A DNA stretch of 64,000 bases from Candidatus Gastranaerophilales bacterium (GCA_944326115.1 CALVCQ010000003.1:1-64000), one strand, 5' to 3'. Positions 26,160 to 36,159 are shown, counted from the first letter of the stretch. Made by a program: numbers and translations. The notes: generated by a model from the sequence alone, not told the origin.

Positions 26160-26522
26160 TTATTTGTTATTTAAAGCTGATTCCAATGCTGCTTCCAATG
26201 TTGCAATTTTAGCTTCCAGAGCATTAATTTTTGCTTTATCGCAATCTTTTTCTATTGATATATTTTCATGTTTTTTCTGGTAAGCCGAGCAGAGTTTATC
26301 TATTCCCGATTTTAGAAATGCACATAATGAATATCCTGCAGCAAAGCCTGCTGCTAAAAATAATAATGCAATATACACCAGATTGGCAGTGAAGTTTTTC
26401 TGCATAACAAAGCAGAAGAAATCAGCTTTATTACCAAAGTTATAATATGAAAAAACTGCGAAGCTGACTATGACAGCAGAAAAAATAAGTAAATATAGAA
26501 AATTTTCAATTTTTTTATTCAT
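26160..26522 (-). CDS. Two-span membrane protein with cytoplasmic coiled coil
   Basis: From ATG 26522 (120 residues) this protein has two membrane helices, about residues 9-28 and 48-70 (NLVYIALLFLAAGFAAGYSLCAFL). A charged helix ends in a coiled coil (KINALEAKIATLEAALESAL). The layout resembles LapA/DUF1049 proteins. Its ATG overlaps the rluD stop (ATGA), with GAGGTG as ribosome binding site within rluD, so it is the tail of the lspA-rluD operon. Confidence 0.8.
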   Translation of the reverse strand: MNKKIENFLYLLIFSAVIVSFAVFSYYNFGNKADFFCFVMQKNFTANLVYIALLFLAAGFAAGYSLCAFLKSGIDKLCSAYQKKHENISIEKDCDKAKINALEAKIATLEAALESALNNK

Positions 26523-27439
26523 TTTGTACACCTCAAATAGTTAATTGTTTTAATTATATCATTATCAAACCCTGTAACAATATGCTTTTGTTCATTATCC
26601 TCCGGTGAGACAAAAGAAAGAGAATATGCCTGCAGTGCCTGTTCGTTTGAATTTACCGGCAAGCTTTTGCCTCCGTACAATGTATCATTTACAATCGGGT
26701 GACCGATGTGCGACATGTGAACTCTTATCTGGTGAGTTCTTCCGGTTTCTAGAGTAACATCAAGTAAGGCAAAGTTATTGAATGTATCAATTACCTTATA
26801 GTGAGTAATTGATTGTTTTCCGTTGCTAATAACTGCCATTTTTTCAGGTTTTGTCGGATGTCTTCCTATATCTGTAATTATAGTGTCTTCAGCAGATTGC
26901 GGAATACCGCACACAATTGCATAATATTTCTTTTCGATGGTTCTGTTTTGCATCTGTTTTTTTAAAAAGAAGTATGCCTCATCATTTTTTGCTACTATCA
27001 GTAAACCCGATGTATTTCTGTCCAATCTGTGCACAATACCCGGTCTGTCAATTCCTGCTGCAAATGCAAGTTTTGAATTAGTGTAATATAGCAGTGCATT
27101 TACAAGTGTACCTGATTTTTCAGTTGAAGTCGGATGAGTAAGCATTCCGGAAGGTTTATATACAACAAGTATTTGTGAATCTTCATACATTATGTCTACA
27201 GGTATATTTTGAGGTAAAATAACCGGTTCAGATTTATTATTAATATCTACTGCAACTACATCATCAGTCTTTAATATATACGAAGATTTAACATTAGCGT
27301 TATTTACCAGTATATTTCCTTCTTTTATTTGTTTTTGCAGATAAGATCTTGATAAATCAGGGTAAATATTGCATAAATAGACATCTATTCTGAGTCCTGA
27401 ATCTTCATATTCTATTGTATAATTATTTTTTTTGTTCAT
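26519..27439 (-). CDS. rluD: RluA/RluD-family 23S rRNA pseudouridine synthase
   Basis: This enzyme isomerises uridine to pseudouridine in RNA. From ATG 27439 it has 306 residues: an S4 RNA-binding domain (about 10-70, DSGLRIDVYLCNIYPDLSRSYLQKQI) and the catalytic domain with GIVHRLDRNTSGLLIVAK (catalytic Asp in RLDRNTSG). The C-terminal part has TGRTHQIRVHMSHIGHPIVND. An upstream in-frame ATG at 27508 lies deep in lspA and adds a hydrophobic, untypical stretch. The gene overlaps lspA by 17 bases. Target positions are not decidable. Confidence 0.93.
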   Translation of the reverse strand: MNKKNNYTIEYEDSGLRIDVYLCNIYPDLSRSYLQKQIKEGNILVNNANVKSSYILKTDDVVAVDINNKSEPVILPQNIPVDIMYEDSQILVVYKPSGMLTHPTSTEKSGTLVNALLYYTNSKLAFAAGIDRPGIVHRLDRNTSGLLIVAKNDEAYFFLKKQMQNRTIEKKYYAIVCGIPQSAEDTIITDIGRHPTKPEKMAVISNGKQSITHYKVIDTFNNFALLDVTLETGRTHQIRVHMSHIGHPIVNDTLYGGKSLPVNSNEQALQAYSLSFVSPEDNEQKHIVTGFDNDIIKTINYLRCTK

Positions 27440-27896
27440 TATCATTATTAAAAAGTATATTACAAATAAGTGCAAAAGCGCCAATGCATATATAAATGTC
27501 GGAAACATTAAAAATAGGAAATGCTATATGTTTTATGCAGATATAATCAGATACAAACCCGTCTACTATACGTTCAGCGAGATTGCAAACGATTCCGGCA
27601 CACAGCAATGAAGAGAAAAGTATATCACAGTTTGTAAATCTTTTGATATTATCAAATATATAGTAGATTGTTAAAACCAGAATTAGCCCTGAAACTGCAA
27701 TAAGTAGAGACGTATGTGTGTGAAAAAGACTGAAAGCCGCACCATAATTTTTGATATAATCTATCTTGAAAAAGATAAAATCATATCCATTATAGTTATT
27801 TACAAGGACAATTCTGGATAGTAAAGATATAGCGCCAAAAACTATTGTTGTAAGAACAAAAATAATCAGTTTTAAATATTTTTTGCTGAATTGCAT
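27423..27896 (-). CDS. lspA: Lipoprotein signal peptidase II
   Basis: LspA cleaves signal peptides of prolipoproteins in the inner membrane. The 157 residues contain four hydrophobic helices. Catalytic Asp residues are visible in GFVSDYI and FNVSDIYI. The usual DR pair of GNLIDR is ER here (CNLAERI), an uncommon change that keeps the charge. IKNYGAAFSLF is the conserved N-x-GAAF region. Its start overlaps the stop of the upstream gene by one base (TAATG), and its 3' end overlaps rluD. Confidence 0.93.
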   Translation of the reverse strand: MQFSKKYLKLIIFVLTTIVFGAISLLSRIVLVNNYNGYDFIFFKIDYIKNYGAAFSLFHTHTSLLIAVSGLILVLTIYYIFDNIKRFTNCDILFSSLLCAGIVCNLAERIVDGFVSDYICIKHIAFPIFNVSDIYICIGAFALICNILFNNDNEQKK

Positions 27897-28807
27897 TATA
27901 TCTTTTCACCTGAAACTTTTGACTTAATTTCATGCAGAGTTGAGTTTGCATGTTTATTTTTTATAACATTTACCCTGCTTGACAGAAAAGCAATTCCGAC
28001 AATATTTACGTTAATATCGTTGTTTTTGATATCAGCTTTTGCGATGCCAACTGATGCAATTGCATTTTCATTGTTTTTACCGCAATTACTGGTCAATATT
28101 CTTTCTTGTATGCCTGAAGGCTTTAGTGTTCTGAATACTTCTGCCGAATGTTGAAACGGATAAGTAATAGGTTCATTTGCTATTGATATGAGTGAAATAT
28201 ATGACTTTGGAGCATTAATTTTCAAAATTGCAGTGTAATCTTCCTCAGGTGCAACAATTGCTGGTGCATCAAGATACATTGGTACGTATTTAGCTATACC
28301 ATAGCGCATAGAAGTCTTTTCGTTAATCACAAAATCTGATACTATTTTCCAATCATTGGAAAATCTTTTTAAATAGTATATTGATGTAGAATCAGAATCG
28401 ATATAGCCGGATCCTTTAACAAATTCTACAGGTGTATTTGTTGTACCGGATAGTTTTTCTCTTGTAATTACTGTTGCGTTATCCAGATTTACAGCAACTG
28501 ATAATATTTTTATCGAGTACTTTACGTCAGGAAATTCTTTCCAGGATTCAATTGCCAGATCTTTAAGTCTGTCTTTGTTGTAACCGTCCGAACTCAAATA
28601 TGAATCGTCATGCAGATTTAAAAATCGTTCTAAGTCTTGATTATTACAATATTTTTCATAGTTTTTAAAAATTTGCTTTATTTGTGTTTCCGGCGCTACA
28701 TTCAGCTTTTTGTGAAAACCAATGTCAGAAAAAGCAAATTTTTCAGCGCATGACGCAGGTATTTGTAATGCAAATAGACATAAAATTAGTACTATTATTT
28801 TTTTCAT
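27896..28807 (-). CDS. Exported protein with NTF2-like (SnoaL-type) domain
   Basis: This 303-residue protein has a signal peptide (residues 1-20, KKIIVLILCLFALQIPASC). Residues about 40-165 look like an NTF2-like fold: FKNYEKYCNNQDLERFLNLHDDSYLSSDG, EFPDVKYSIKILSVAVNLDNATVITREKLSG and YYLKRFSNDWKIVSD. The second half (about 180-300) is beta-rich, with PEEDYTAILKINAP, and unassigned. The Cys at the signal end (ASC-A) might be a lipobox and fits the following lspA gene, but a mature AEK start is also possible. Function unknown. Confidence 0.8.
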   Translation of the reverse strand: MKKIIVLILCLFALQIPASCAEKFAFSDIGFHKKLNVAPETQIKQIFKNYEKYCNNQDLERFLNLHDDSYLSSDGYNKDRLKDLAIESWKEFPDVKYSIKILSVAVNLDNATVITREKLSGTTNTPVEFVKGSGYIDSDSTSIYYLKRFSNDWKIVSDFVINEKTSMRYGIAKYVPMYLDAPAIVAPEEDYTAILKINAPKSYISLISIANEPITYPFQHSAEVFRTLKPSGIQERILTSNCGKNNENAIASVGIAKADIKNNDINVNIVGIAFLSSRVNVIKNKHANSTLHEIKSKVSGEKI

Positions 28808-28904
28808 ACAATTAATTTCCTCTATATAGAAATATTATAGCAAAAATTGTTCAAACTAAATTATTTTTGCTATATTTTTTTGTTAGAATATATTTGAGGT
28901 AAAT

Positions 28905-29678
28905 ATGTTATTAACACTGGATATAGGAAACACATCAACAACTATAGGTTTGTTTGACGGTGATAATCTTCTTGAAACTTGGTCAATAGCTTCTGAAAAA
29001 AATCGTTCAGAAGATGAAATCGGTATTTTGTTAATTAATCTCCTTAGAATTCATAATTATGAACATTGCGTGCATTCAGCCTGTATGTGCAGTGTAGTTG
29101 TCTGTCTTACTGAAAGATTTAAAAATGCAATAAAAAGGTATTTAAATATTGAGCCTTTTGTTGTGTCAAATAAAACAACTAACCTGCTTAACTATTGTGT
29201 TGATTATCCGGAAGAAGTCGGTGCTGACAGAATTGTAAATGCGTTTGCCGCATATAGCATGTATAAAAAGACATCTATTGTTGTTGACATGGGAACGGCA
29301 ACATCCTTTGATGTTGTGAAAGGTAACGGCAATTTTCTCGGCGGCATCATATGTGCCGGCATGAAAATACAGGCTGAAAGTTTGAAAAAATTTACATCAA
29401 AGCTGCCTCTAATAAAAATAGAATCATCAGATACCGCTATCGGACCGAATACAATAGATGCGATGTTATCAGGTATTGTCAGAGGACATGCCTGTATGAT
29501 AGACGGGCTTATTGAAGAATGTGAAAAAGAACTCGGAGAAAAAGCGATTATAATTGCTACAGGCGGTTACTCGGACATTGTAGCTAAATATATGAAAAGG
29601 AAATTTGATTATATTAACCCGAATATTACTCTTGAAGGGCTTAAAATAGTTTATGATGCACATGTATTACCTGTGTAA
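28905..29678 (+). CDS. coaX: Type III pantothenate kinase
   Basis: CoaX phosphorylates pantothenate, the first committed step to CoA, and complements panB-panC elsewhere in the window. The 257 residues show the ASKHA-fold motifs: LLTLDIGNTSTTIGLFDG, EEVGADRIVNAFAAY, SIVVDMGTATSFDVV and a late IIATGGYSDIVA. GAGGT precedes ATG. It is single-gene and divergent from the exported NTF2-like gene. Confidence 0.96.
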   Translation: MLLTLDIGNTSTTIGLFDGDNLLETWSIASEKNRSEDEIGILLINLLRIHNYEHCVHSACMCSVVVCLTERFKNAIKRYLNIEPFVVSNKTTNLLNYCVDYPEEVGADRIVNAFAAYSMYKKTSIVVDMGTATSFDVVKGNGNFLGGIICAGMKIQAESLKKFTSKLPLIKIESSDTAIGPNTIDAMLSGIVRGHACMIDGLIEECEKELGEKAIIIATGGYSDIVAKYMKRKFDYINPNITLEGLKIVYDAHVLPV

Positions 29679-29758
29679 TAAAATACATCATCAAGCCGAG
29701 TAAATTAAGATAAATATGCGTTATATTGTAAATGGGGTAACAATCGGGGGTCTTTATT

Positions 29759-29995
29759 GTGGCGATTATTTCTGAATTGTACACACCGCAGACAAATGGT
29801 GAAATTTCACCGTCTATAATGCAGAATTGGACTTTACAGGCAATAGAATGTTATGAGATTAATTCTGATTGTAGGAGATGTTCTCTTGCAAACGGCAATT
29901 ATTCTTTTGTCTGTCAAATGCCCAAAATTGTCCAAGCTTTAATAAAGACTTACGGCAGACCTAATGAATGTTTAAAGAAAATTTCAAATTTTTAG
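29759..29995 (+). CDS. Small Cys-containing hypothetical protein
   Basis: This 78-residue unknown protein starts at GTG 29759, with CGGGGG about eight bases upstream. It has a WTLQAIECYEINSDCRRCSL stretch with four Cys in the middle (C at about 31, 38, 41 and 52). A helical C-terminus follows (KIVQALIKTYGRPNECLKKI), which could form a small DNA-binding or regulatory helix bundle. Its 3' end overlaps the next gene by four bases on the other strand. Confidence 0.7.
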   Translation: MAIISELYTPQTNGEISPSIMQNWTLQAIECYEINSDCRRCSLANGNYSFVCQMPKIVQALIKTYGRPNECLKKISNF

Positions 29996-30336
29996 AATTT
30001 TTCAATAAAAAATTTGGTTGCCTCATCAAGTGTTTCCGGTGAATTTAAATTCTTTGAAATATCTTGATTAATAACTATTTTTTGTTGAGAATTTTTGAGC
30101 CGCTTGTAGGAAAGCAGCATTAGAAATATCACAACGCAAGATCCTGCTACCCAGGACATAGATACACCGAATTTTTTAAGCAATATTTTAATTTCGTGTC
30201 TTTTAGTCTGTGAAATTTTATTTTGAACAGATTTCAACGAATCGGCACCTGCAGCACAAGTACAGAGCGGTGTAATACTCCAGAACAGCAGTGTTGCTGC
30301 GATTAAAATATATGACAATTTGCTCTTAATGTTCAT
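29992..30336 (-). CDS. Small exported/membrane protein
   Basis: This 114-residue unknown protein has an N-terminal hydrophobic segment resembling a signal peptide (YILIAATLLFWSITPLCTCAAG) and a second membrane helix at about residues 60-79 (SWVAGSCVVIFLMLLSY). A short cytoplasmic tail follows. It lies 20 bases after the RNase E/G gene and is probably its operon partner. No motif is recognised. Confidence 0.7.
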   Translation of the reverse strand: MNIKSKLSYILIAATLLFWSITPLCTCAAGADSLKSVQNKISQTKRHEIKILLKKFGVSMSWVAGSCVVIFLMLLSYKRLKNSQQKIVINQDISKNLNSPETLDEATKFFIEKF

Positions 30337-30356
30337 AAATCACCGTTTTACTATAC

Positions 30357-32195
30357 TTAATCTTGCTTATCTGCAGTCTTTTTTCTGGTTCTTGAAGCTT
30401 TTCTCGTTTTTGTCTTCTTTTGCACAGGTTCAGGAGCAGATGTGTTCTCCGGTTCAGGCAAAAGAGCCGAATTGTCTGTCAATTGAATATTTTCCGGAGT
30501 CACTTCCTGTTCAGCTTTTGTTTTCTTTGAAGTTCTTCTGCCTCTTTTTTTCTCCTGTTTTGCTGGTTTTTCTTCTTTAGCTTCAGCTGTTACTGCATTT
30601 TCTATTTCAGTATTTACTGTATTATCTGCTGTCTGAATACTGTCTTGCTGAATTATTATATCATCAGCAGTATTTTCGGTTGCAGCAGGTGAAAAATCGT
30701 CTTTTTTCCTTTTGTTATTGCGTCTGTTTTTATTAAAACGTTTGTTTCTGCTCTCAGTTTTCTGCTGCTCCTGCAAATGCATTTCTGCAATTTCGTGTTG
30801 AATATCAGCTGTGTTTTGCTCGTCTGCAGGCTGATGATTACGTCTGTCATAATCATTCCTTTGCAAATTGTTTTGATTTTGCTGTCCAAAAGACTTATTG
30901 TTTTTGTCAGAATGTTTGTTTTTATTGTTAATAGGCAGTTTTAATTTTGCGGCTTTAGAACGGCTTTCTCCTTCTGATAGAGATGAAGCAAAACTGAAAT
31001 CATCTAAGATGTGACCAGTACCGTTGCAATGCGGGCATTTCTTTGTAAATATTTCAGACAGGCTTTGCCCCTGCCTGTGTCTTGTCATTTCTACAAGCCC
31101 CAGATCTGACAACTGACCTACCTGCGGTTTAGCTTTATCAGATTCAACTGCAAGTTCAAGCTCTTCCATAATAGCAATTTTGTCAGCTCTGCTCAGCATA
31201 TCAATGAAATCTATAATAATCATTCCGCCTATATTTCTGAGTTTCAACTGTCTTGCTATTTCTACAACTGCTTCTTTATTGGTTTTTAATATCGTTTCAT
31301 CCTGTGTGGCGGAACTTATGAATTTACCGCTGTTAACGTCTATTACAGTCAGAGCCTCAGTTGTTTGGATAAATAAATATCCGCCTGAGGGCAGGTTTAC
31401 TTTTATTTGCAGCGCCTGTTCAATTTCTTTTTTTACACCGGTTGCAACCAGAAGAGGTTCACTGCCTTTATATACCGAAATATCTATGTTTTTATTCAAA
31501 TTCCAATTCTGAATAAGCTGCTGGGTTCTGTGCATAGCATAAGGTGTATCTACTATGATTTCTTTTACATCCTCTGTGCATGCCTCTCTGATTACTCTGT
31601 ACAGTAAATCTTGATCTCTGTATAACAGGTTTGGTGCATCTACAAGTTCTGCCTGAGTTACTATTGTGTTCCATTTCTCAAGAAGAATTTCCAAATCTTC
31701 CTGTATTTCAGCTTCTGTTTGTCCTTCAGCTTCGGTTCTTATTATGACACCTAATCCAACTGGTTTTAAAAGACTAACAATAGACTTTAGACGGGCCCTC
31801 TCTTTTGAAGACATAATTTTTTTGCTCACACTTATACCCGACTCATAAGGCATCAGCACGCAAAAACGACCGGGCAGACTTATTGATGTTGTTACTCTCG
31901 GACCTTTATGTCCAGTAGGCTCTTTTACTACCTGAACAACAAGTTTTTGTTTAGGAGACAATTTGTCCTGTAATCCGCCTTTTCCGATTACATCAGCTGC
32001 GTGTAAAAAACCCATTTTGTCCGAACCAACGTTTACAAATGCTGCTTCTATACTCGGTAAAATATTTTCAACTTTACTTAGGTATACATCACCTAAAAGT
32101 ATTTCGCCTCTGTGAATAAAAAACTCTGTAGCTTTTTTATCTTCAAAAACAGCTGCTATATTGTCACGTTCAGCAATAATTATTGATTTTGACAT
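30357..32195 (-). CDS. rng: Ribonuclease E/G
   Basis: This 612-residue endoribonuclease takes part in rRNA maturation and mRNA decay. The N-terminal half is typical: FFIHRGEILLGDVYLSKVENILPSIEAAFVNVG (S1 domain region), GGYLFIQTTEALTVIDVNSGKF (DNase I-like subdomain with catalytic Asp) and a second acidic motif in MIIIDFIDM. The zinc-link Cys pair is in CPHCNGTG (about residue 395). From about residue 425 to the end the protein is Lys/Asn/Gln/Glu-rich and disordered, and finishes in a basic stretch (KTRKASRTRKK). The gene follows the radical SAM gene by 32 bases, an arrangement known elsewhere. Confidence 0.95.
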   Translation of the reverse strand: MSKSIIIAERDNIAAVFEDKKATEFFIHRGEILLGDVYLSKVENILPSIEAAFVNVGSDKMGFLHAADVIGKGGLQDKLSPKQKLVVQVVKEPTGHKGPRVTTSISLPGRFCVLMPYESGISVSKKIMSSKERARLKSIVSLLKPVGLGVIIRTEAEGQTEAEIQEDLEILLEKWNTIVTQAELVDAPNLLYRDQDLLYRVIREACTEDVKEIIVDTPYAMHRTQQLIQNWNLNKNIDISVYKGSEPLLVATGVKKEIEQALQIKVNLPSGGYLFIQTTEALTVIDVNSGKFISSATQDETILKTNKEAVVEIARQLKLRNIGGMIIIDFIDMLSRADKIAIMEELELAVESDKAKPQVGQLSDLGLVEMTRHRQGQSLSEIFTKKCPHCNGTGHILDDFSFASSLSEGESRSKAAKLKLPINNKNKHSDKNNKSFGQQNQNNLQRNDYDRRNHQPADEQNTADIQHEIAEMHLQEQQKTESRNKRFNKNRRNNKRKKDDFSPAATENTADDIIIQQDSIQTADNTVNTEIENAVTAEAKEEKPAKQEKKRGRRTSKKTKAEQEVTPENIQLTDNSALLPEPENTSAPEPVQKKTKTRKASRTRKKTADKQD

Positions 32196-32227
32196 AACAT
32201 ATTCCTTTAAAACTGATAAACCTGTAT

Positions 32228-34732
32228 CTACATGACTTGCATGTTTTCATCAAACAGCAAGAGTCTTGTAATATTAAAATTATCTTCGGGATAGAAAAAT
32301 TTCATTAAAACATCAGCACGAACAGAGGGTATTTCTTGATTCTGCCCTGTTTTTAGAGTTACATAAAGCGTATTTTTTTCAAGCTCAACATCTTTGACCG
32401 ATTGTTTTATATTTATTAATTTGTCTATACCTTTTTTACTCTTCTTCGTTAAGAATATTTCATCCTGTGAAGTAAGCTTATCTTTAATATACATTAAATC
32501 AACAAAATTGGAAATACCTTTTTTTATCGGAGTTATTTTATATCTTGCCCACTGTGTAGTTATATCAAGTGATTTAGCAGATTTATCTATTTCTTTAATT
32601 TCAAGAATTTGAGCATTTGGGTCAATTGATTTGTTCAATATCTCTTTGATTTCGTTCAATTTATTCATCCCGAACAACTCAAAGTCGATAAACTCGGTTT
32701 CACTTTCTATAAATATTGGTAAAGCTGAGCCCAGAGAAATTTTTGGTATCGGGTTAAAACCTTCGGTGAAGACAACCGGCAAGCCGCTTCTGAAGAGACC
32801 TTTAACTATAGTATTCTGCCAGTCAAGATGTGACAAATATTTTAAATAGCCTTTTTTGGTTATCCTGGCTCTGTATTTATGAATCTCAGAGCTATTAATT
32901 TTGCAGGCATTACTGATTTGTGGTTTGTATGGATTATCAATGTATTTTGATATTTTAAAATTAGAACATACACCACAATTGGTGCACTTAGTTTCACAAG
33001 GCTGGCTGGATTTGTTTCCCAGTGCTTTTTTATATTCGTTAATCAGCCATTCTTTGTTTATCCCGGTGTTTATGAAGTCCCATGGAAGCTTATCATCAAG
33101 ATTAAACGTCTTTTGAGCTTCATTACCGATAGAAAAACCGCAGTCTTGTGCTATCGTGTACCATTTATTTCTGTCAAAATTTTCATCCCAGGTATCTAAA
33201 TAGCAGCCAGATTGATACAATTTATAAATATACCGGCAAAGTGTTCCGTCGCCTCTTGTCAGCACGGACTCTATCTCAGAAATGTACTTTTCATGGATTT
33301 TTAATCGAATACTTTTTAAAGATTTTGATTTTTCTCTAATATATGCAATTTTTTCAGAAATTGTTTCTAGTGAGTCCTGACCGGCCCACTGAAACGGAGT
33401 AAATGGTTTAGGCACAAAAATTGAGAGTGTGCAATTTATTTTTAAGTCCTGTTTGATTCCCAGTTCGGTTTTAATCTGTTTTGCCTTATATCGTATTTCT
33501 GACAGAAGTTCAATCATTTCGTCGATATCTTTATAGGTTTCAGTCGGAAGACCAAGTATAAAATAGTACTTAATACTATCGTATCCGTTTTTGTAGCAGT
33601 CAAGAGTTGTACTTACAATCTGTTCACGGTTTATATTTTTATTAATAACGTCTCTCAATCTTTGTGAACCGGCTTCCGGAGCAAGTGTTATTGTTGTTTT
33701 TCTAACATCTTTAACTAAGTTTGATAATCTTATGTTAAATCTATCAATTCTCTGGCTCGGTAAAGATGCTGAAACCTTTTTGTCATGGAAAAAACAGGTT
33801 AATTCTTCTAACACCGGCTCAATATTTGTATAATCATTAGAAGACAAAGAAAGCAGTGAAAATTCATCATATCCTGTATTCTTTACAAGTTCTTCTGTTA
33901 TTTTTATAATATCTTCAGCTTTTCTTTCCCTAATTGGAAGATTTACGTGCCCGGGCTGACAAAAACGGCACATCCTTCCGCACCCTCTTCTTATTTCCGT
34001 GACAGCTCTGTCGTGTATAGAAGAAGAAAAAGGAACAGGGTATTTTATTGGTGCTGTTTCTGTTGAAAAATTGTAAATTCTTTTATTGATAATTTGTCCG
34101 TGATATCTTGACGGAACATACATGCCATCAAGTAATGACAGTTCATCAAGAATCTGACTCCTATTTTTATTTAAAAGCTTTGCATCTTTGTAAACTTTTA
34201 CAATTTCTTTTATTATGTCTTCACCGTCGCCAATTAAAAAACCGTCAATGAAATCTTTCATCGGTTCTGGATTGAATGCACACGGACCGCCGGCAAGAAC
34301 TATAGGACAATTATCGTCTCTATTGTTGCTTTGTACAGGAATATCTGAGAGTTCTAACATTTTTAATACAGTCGGATAGCACAATTCATACTGTAGAGAA
34401 AAACCGAGAAAATCGAACTCTTTCAAGCAGACTTTTGTTTCTGTTCCGTAAAGCAGCAATCCAAGCTCCTGCAGCTTGGAGACACAATCGGTGTCCGGTG
34501 CATAGGCTCTGTCGCACAAACATCCGTCTATTGAATTTAACGTTTCATACAAAATCCTGTGCCCTAGATTGCTTGCACCTACTTCATATTTATCCGGGAA
34601 TGCAATTGCAAACCTTACATCAGATTTATCAAAATCTTTGTTGTATGAATAAATTTCATTTCCCGCATATTGATAAGGCTTATTAACACTAAAAAGTAAA
34701 TTTTCTAGTTCGTAATTGGAAATTTTTTTCAT
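32228..34732 (-). CDS. TIGR03960-type B12-binding radical SAM protein with DUF2344
   Basis: The 834-residue protein combines an N-terminal B12-binding-like domain (about 40-180), a radical SAM core with CGRMCRFC (the CxxxCxxC cluster, residues about 256-263), and a C-terminal DUF2344/TIGR03936 domain beginning RARITKKGYLKYLSHLD. A Cys cluster, CETKCTNCGVC, between them may bind another metal centre. Such proteins are often encoded beside RNase E/G and are suggested, not proven, to modify RNA or a ribosomal partner. It is first in a three-gene operon with rng. ATG 34732 has no obvious Shine-Dalgarno. Confidence 0.9.
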   Translation of the reverse strand: MKKISNYELENLLFSVNKPYQYAGNEIYSYNKDFDKSDVRFAIAFPDKYEVGASNLGHRILYETLNSIDGCLCDRAYAPDTDCVSKLQELGLLLYGTETKVCLKEFDFLGFSLQYELCYPTVLKMLELSDIPVQSNNRDDNCPIVLAGGPCAFNPEPMKDFIDGFLIGDGEDIIKEIVKVYKDAKLLNKNRSQILDELSLLDGMYVPSRYHGQIINKRIYNFSTETAPIKYPVPFSSSIHDRAVTEIRRGCGRMCRFCQPGHVNLPIRERKAEDIIKITEELVKNTGYDEFSLLSLSSNDYTNIEPVLEELTCFFHDKKVSASLPSQRIDRFNIRLSNLVKDVRKTTITLAPEAGSQRLRDVINKNINREQIVSTTLDCYKNGYDSIKYYFILGLPTETYKDIDEMIELLSEIRYKAKQIKTELGIKQDLKINCTLSIFVPKPFTPFQWAGQDSLETISEKIAYIREKSKSLKSIRLKIHEKYISEIESVLTRGDGTLCRYIYKLYQSGCYLDTWDENFDRNKWYTIAQDCGFSIGNEAQKTFNLDDKLPWDFINTGINKEWLINEYKKALGNKSSQPCETKCTNCGVCSNFKISKYIDNPYKPQISNACKINSSEIHKYRARITKKGYLKYLSHLDWQNTIVKGLFRSGLPVVFTEGFNPIPKISLGSALPIFIESETEFIDFELFGMNKLNEIKEILNKSIDPNAQILEIKEIDKSAKSLDITTQWARYKITPIKKGISNFVDLMYIKDKLTSQDEIFLTKKSKKGIDKLINIKQSVKDVELEKNTLYVTLKTGQNQEIPSVRADVLMKFFYPEDNFNITRLLLFDENMQVM

Positions 34733-34885
34733 AACTATTTGATATTATTACAAATTAGTAATTAGTACAATCATAGTTGCTATGTAGCTATGTGTTAATT
34801 TTTGTTACAAAAAATCAGTAGTTTCTAAAGATTATGGATTTAATGACCGTTATACACAATATAGCAGAAATATAAGGAGTTAAAT

Positions 34886-35614
34886 ATGGAAATTGGCAAT
34901 ATTACAGCAAAAGCTGTTTATTCACAAAATTCATACACAGCAGCCGCCGTAAACTATAACACATCAAGTGAAATAAACGAAAGCTTAGTGGAAGAAAGCA
35001 TTGATGATGAACCAGTGATAGATATTGATGACTCGAATAATCAAGATAATCAGGAATCAGAGAACACACTCATAACAACTCTTACAGAATTAAATAATCT
35101 GGTAGACAAATCAAGTCGTGTCCTTCCGGGTAATGTTGTATCAAAACCAATTGATAAAGAATCAGGCTACTGGACGCAATACGGCGATGAAAGAGATTTG
35201 CATCCTTCACAAGTCCTGACTGAATCAGAATTATATTTCAATTTAACATTACTTTTGGAATCTTCAAACCAAGAGATATCAGGAATTGCAAAAATATTTG
35301 CTGAAATATTTGAAAAATATGGAATTGATGTGCCGGACGGTGATTCAGTAGTACAAAACGAATATGCAAATATTATACTCGAAACCGTATTTAATGCAAT
35401 TAAAGGTAAAGAGCTTGAATCAGATGAAATATATGAACAATCAGCAAACAGTCAAAAAGGTCTCACAATTGCTGATTTAATGTCGCTTGATAAAAACAGC
35501 GACGGCAGTATTGTTGAAGAATTAAAAGAATTATTGAATTCAACTGAACTTAATAATGTTATTCAAAATAAAATATCCGAGTATGAAGAAATGCTGAAGG
35601 AAGTTCAAGAGTAA
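34886..35614 (+). CDS. Acidic hypothetical protein with EF-hand-like loop
   Basis: This 242-residue unknown protein is acidic (long Asp/Glu/Asn run at residues 35-60). Residues about 204-220 read SLDKNSDGSIVEELKEL, a good EF-hand calcium-binding loop (D-K-N-S-D-G-S-I-V-E-E-L). A second matching loop is not obvious. Helical stretches flank it. It has AAGGAG before ATG and no signal peptide. The calcium role is inferred from the loop only. Confidence 0.75.
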   Translation: MEIGNITAKAVYSQNSYTAAAVNYNTSSEINESLVEESIDDEPVIDIDDSNNQDNQESENTLITTLTELNNLVDKSSRVLPGNVVSKPIDKESGYWTQYGDERDLHPSQVLTESELYFNLTLLLESSNQEISGIAKIFAEIFEKYGIDVPDGDSVVQNEYANIILETVFNAIKGKELESDEIYEQSANSQKGLTIADLMSLDKNSDGSIVEELKELLNSTELNNVIQNKISEYEEMLKEVQE

Positions 35615-35649
35615 AATGCAATGAAAAAATATAATATTTATACCGGATA

Positions 35650-35994
35650 CTAAATAATACTTTTTGGTAAAAATTTATCTATTTCTATAATAGTTCCGTT
35701 TAATTCATTATTTCTGAACTTTAAGAGAAAATCCAGCAGTTTATCATTAGGAACATTATAGCTGTACAATGATGGCGAGCCGTTTTTCTCACGCATTACC
35801 TTGACTATATAATGACAATCTTTTGCATAATCAAGCAATTTTTGTTCCTTAAACGGGTATCCGTTTGCATCTTTATCCATCCTTACATAGCTAAACCCTG
35901 CAAAAGTCTTTACTTTTTCATTTGTATCGACCGGTTTATTTTTGAGATGTTTGCTGAATATATTTATAACTTTTTTGCTGATTTCTTCTGACAT
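35650..35994 (-). CDS. Small hypothetical protein
   Basis: This 114-residue unknown protein has a helical N-terminus (SKKVINIFSKHLKNKP) and a mixed alpha/beta body with charged residues. The stretch DKDANGYPFKEQ resembles a degenerate EF-hand loop (Pro at a position normally hydrophobic). The 35 bases between it and the converging 34886 gene hold no obvious terminator. No function can be named. Confidence 0.65.
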   Translation of the reverse strand: MSEEISKKVINIFSKHLKNKPVDTNEKVKTFAGFSYVRMDKDANGYPFKEQKLLDYAKDCHYIVKVMREKNGSPSLYSYNVPNDKLLDFLLKFRNNELNGTIIEIDKFLPKSII

Positions 35995-36159
35995 ATTTTT
36001 ATTAAATCTTAATTTTTACTAGATGTCTAATTGTTAATATTTGTAAAAAATATAATATATTTAATGATGATAAAACGTTGTCCGCAAACAGATTGCTGAT
36101 GAAGATATTGAACTTATCGGAAATTCATCAGAATATAAATAAATTTTAAGTCAAATATT

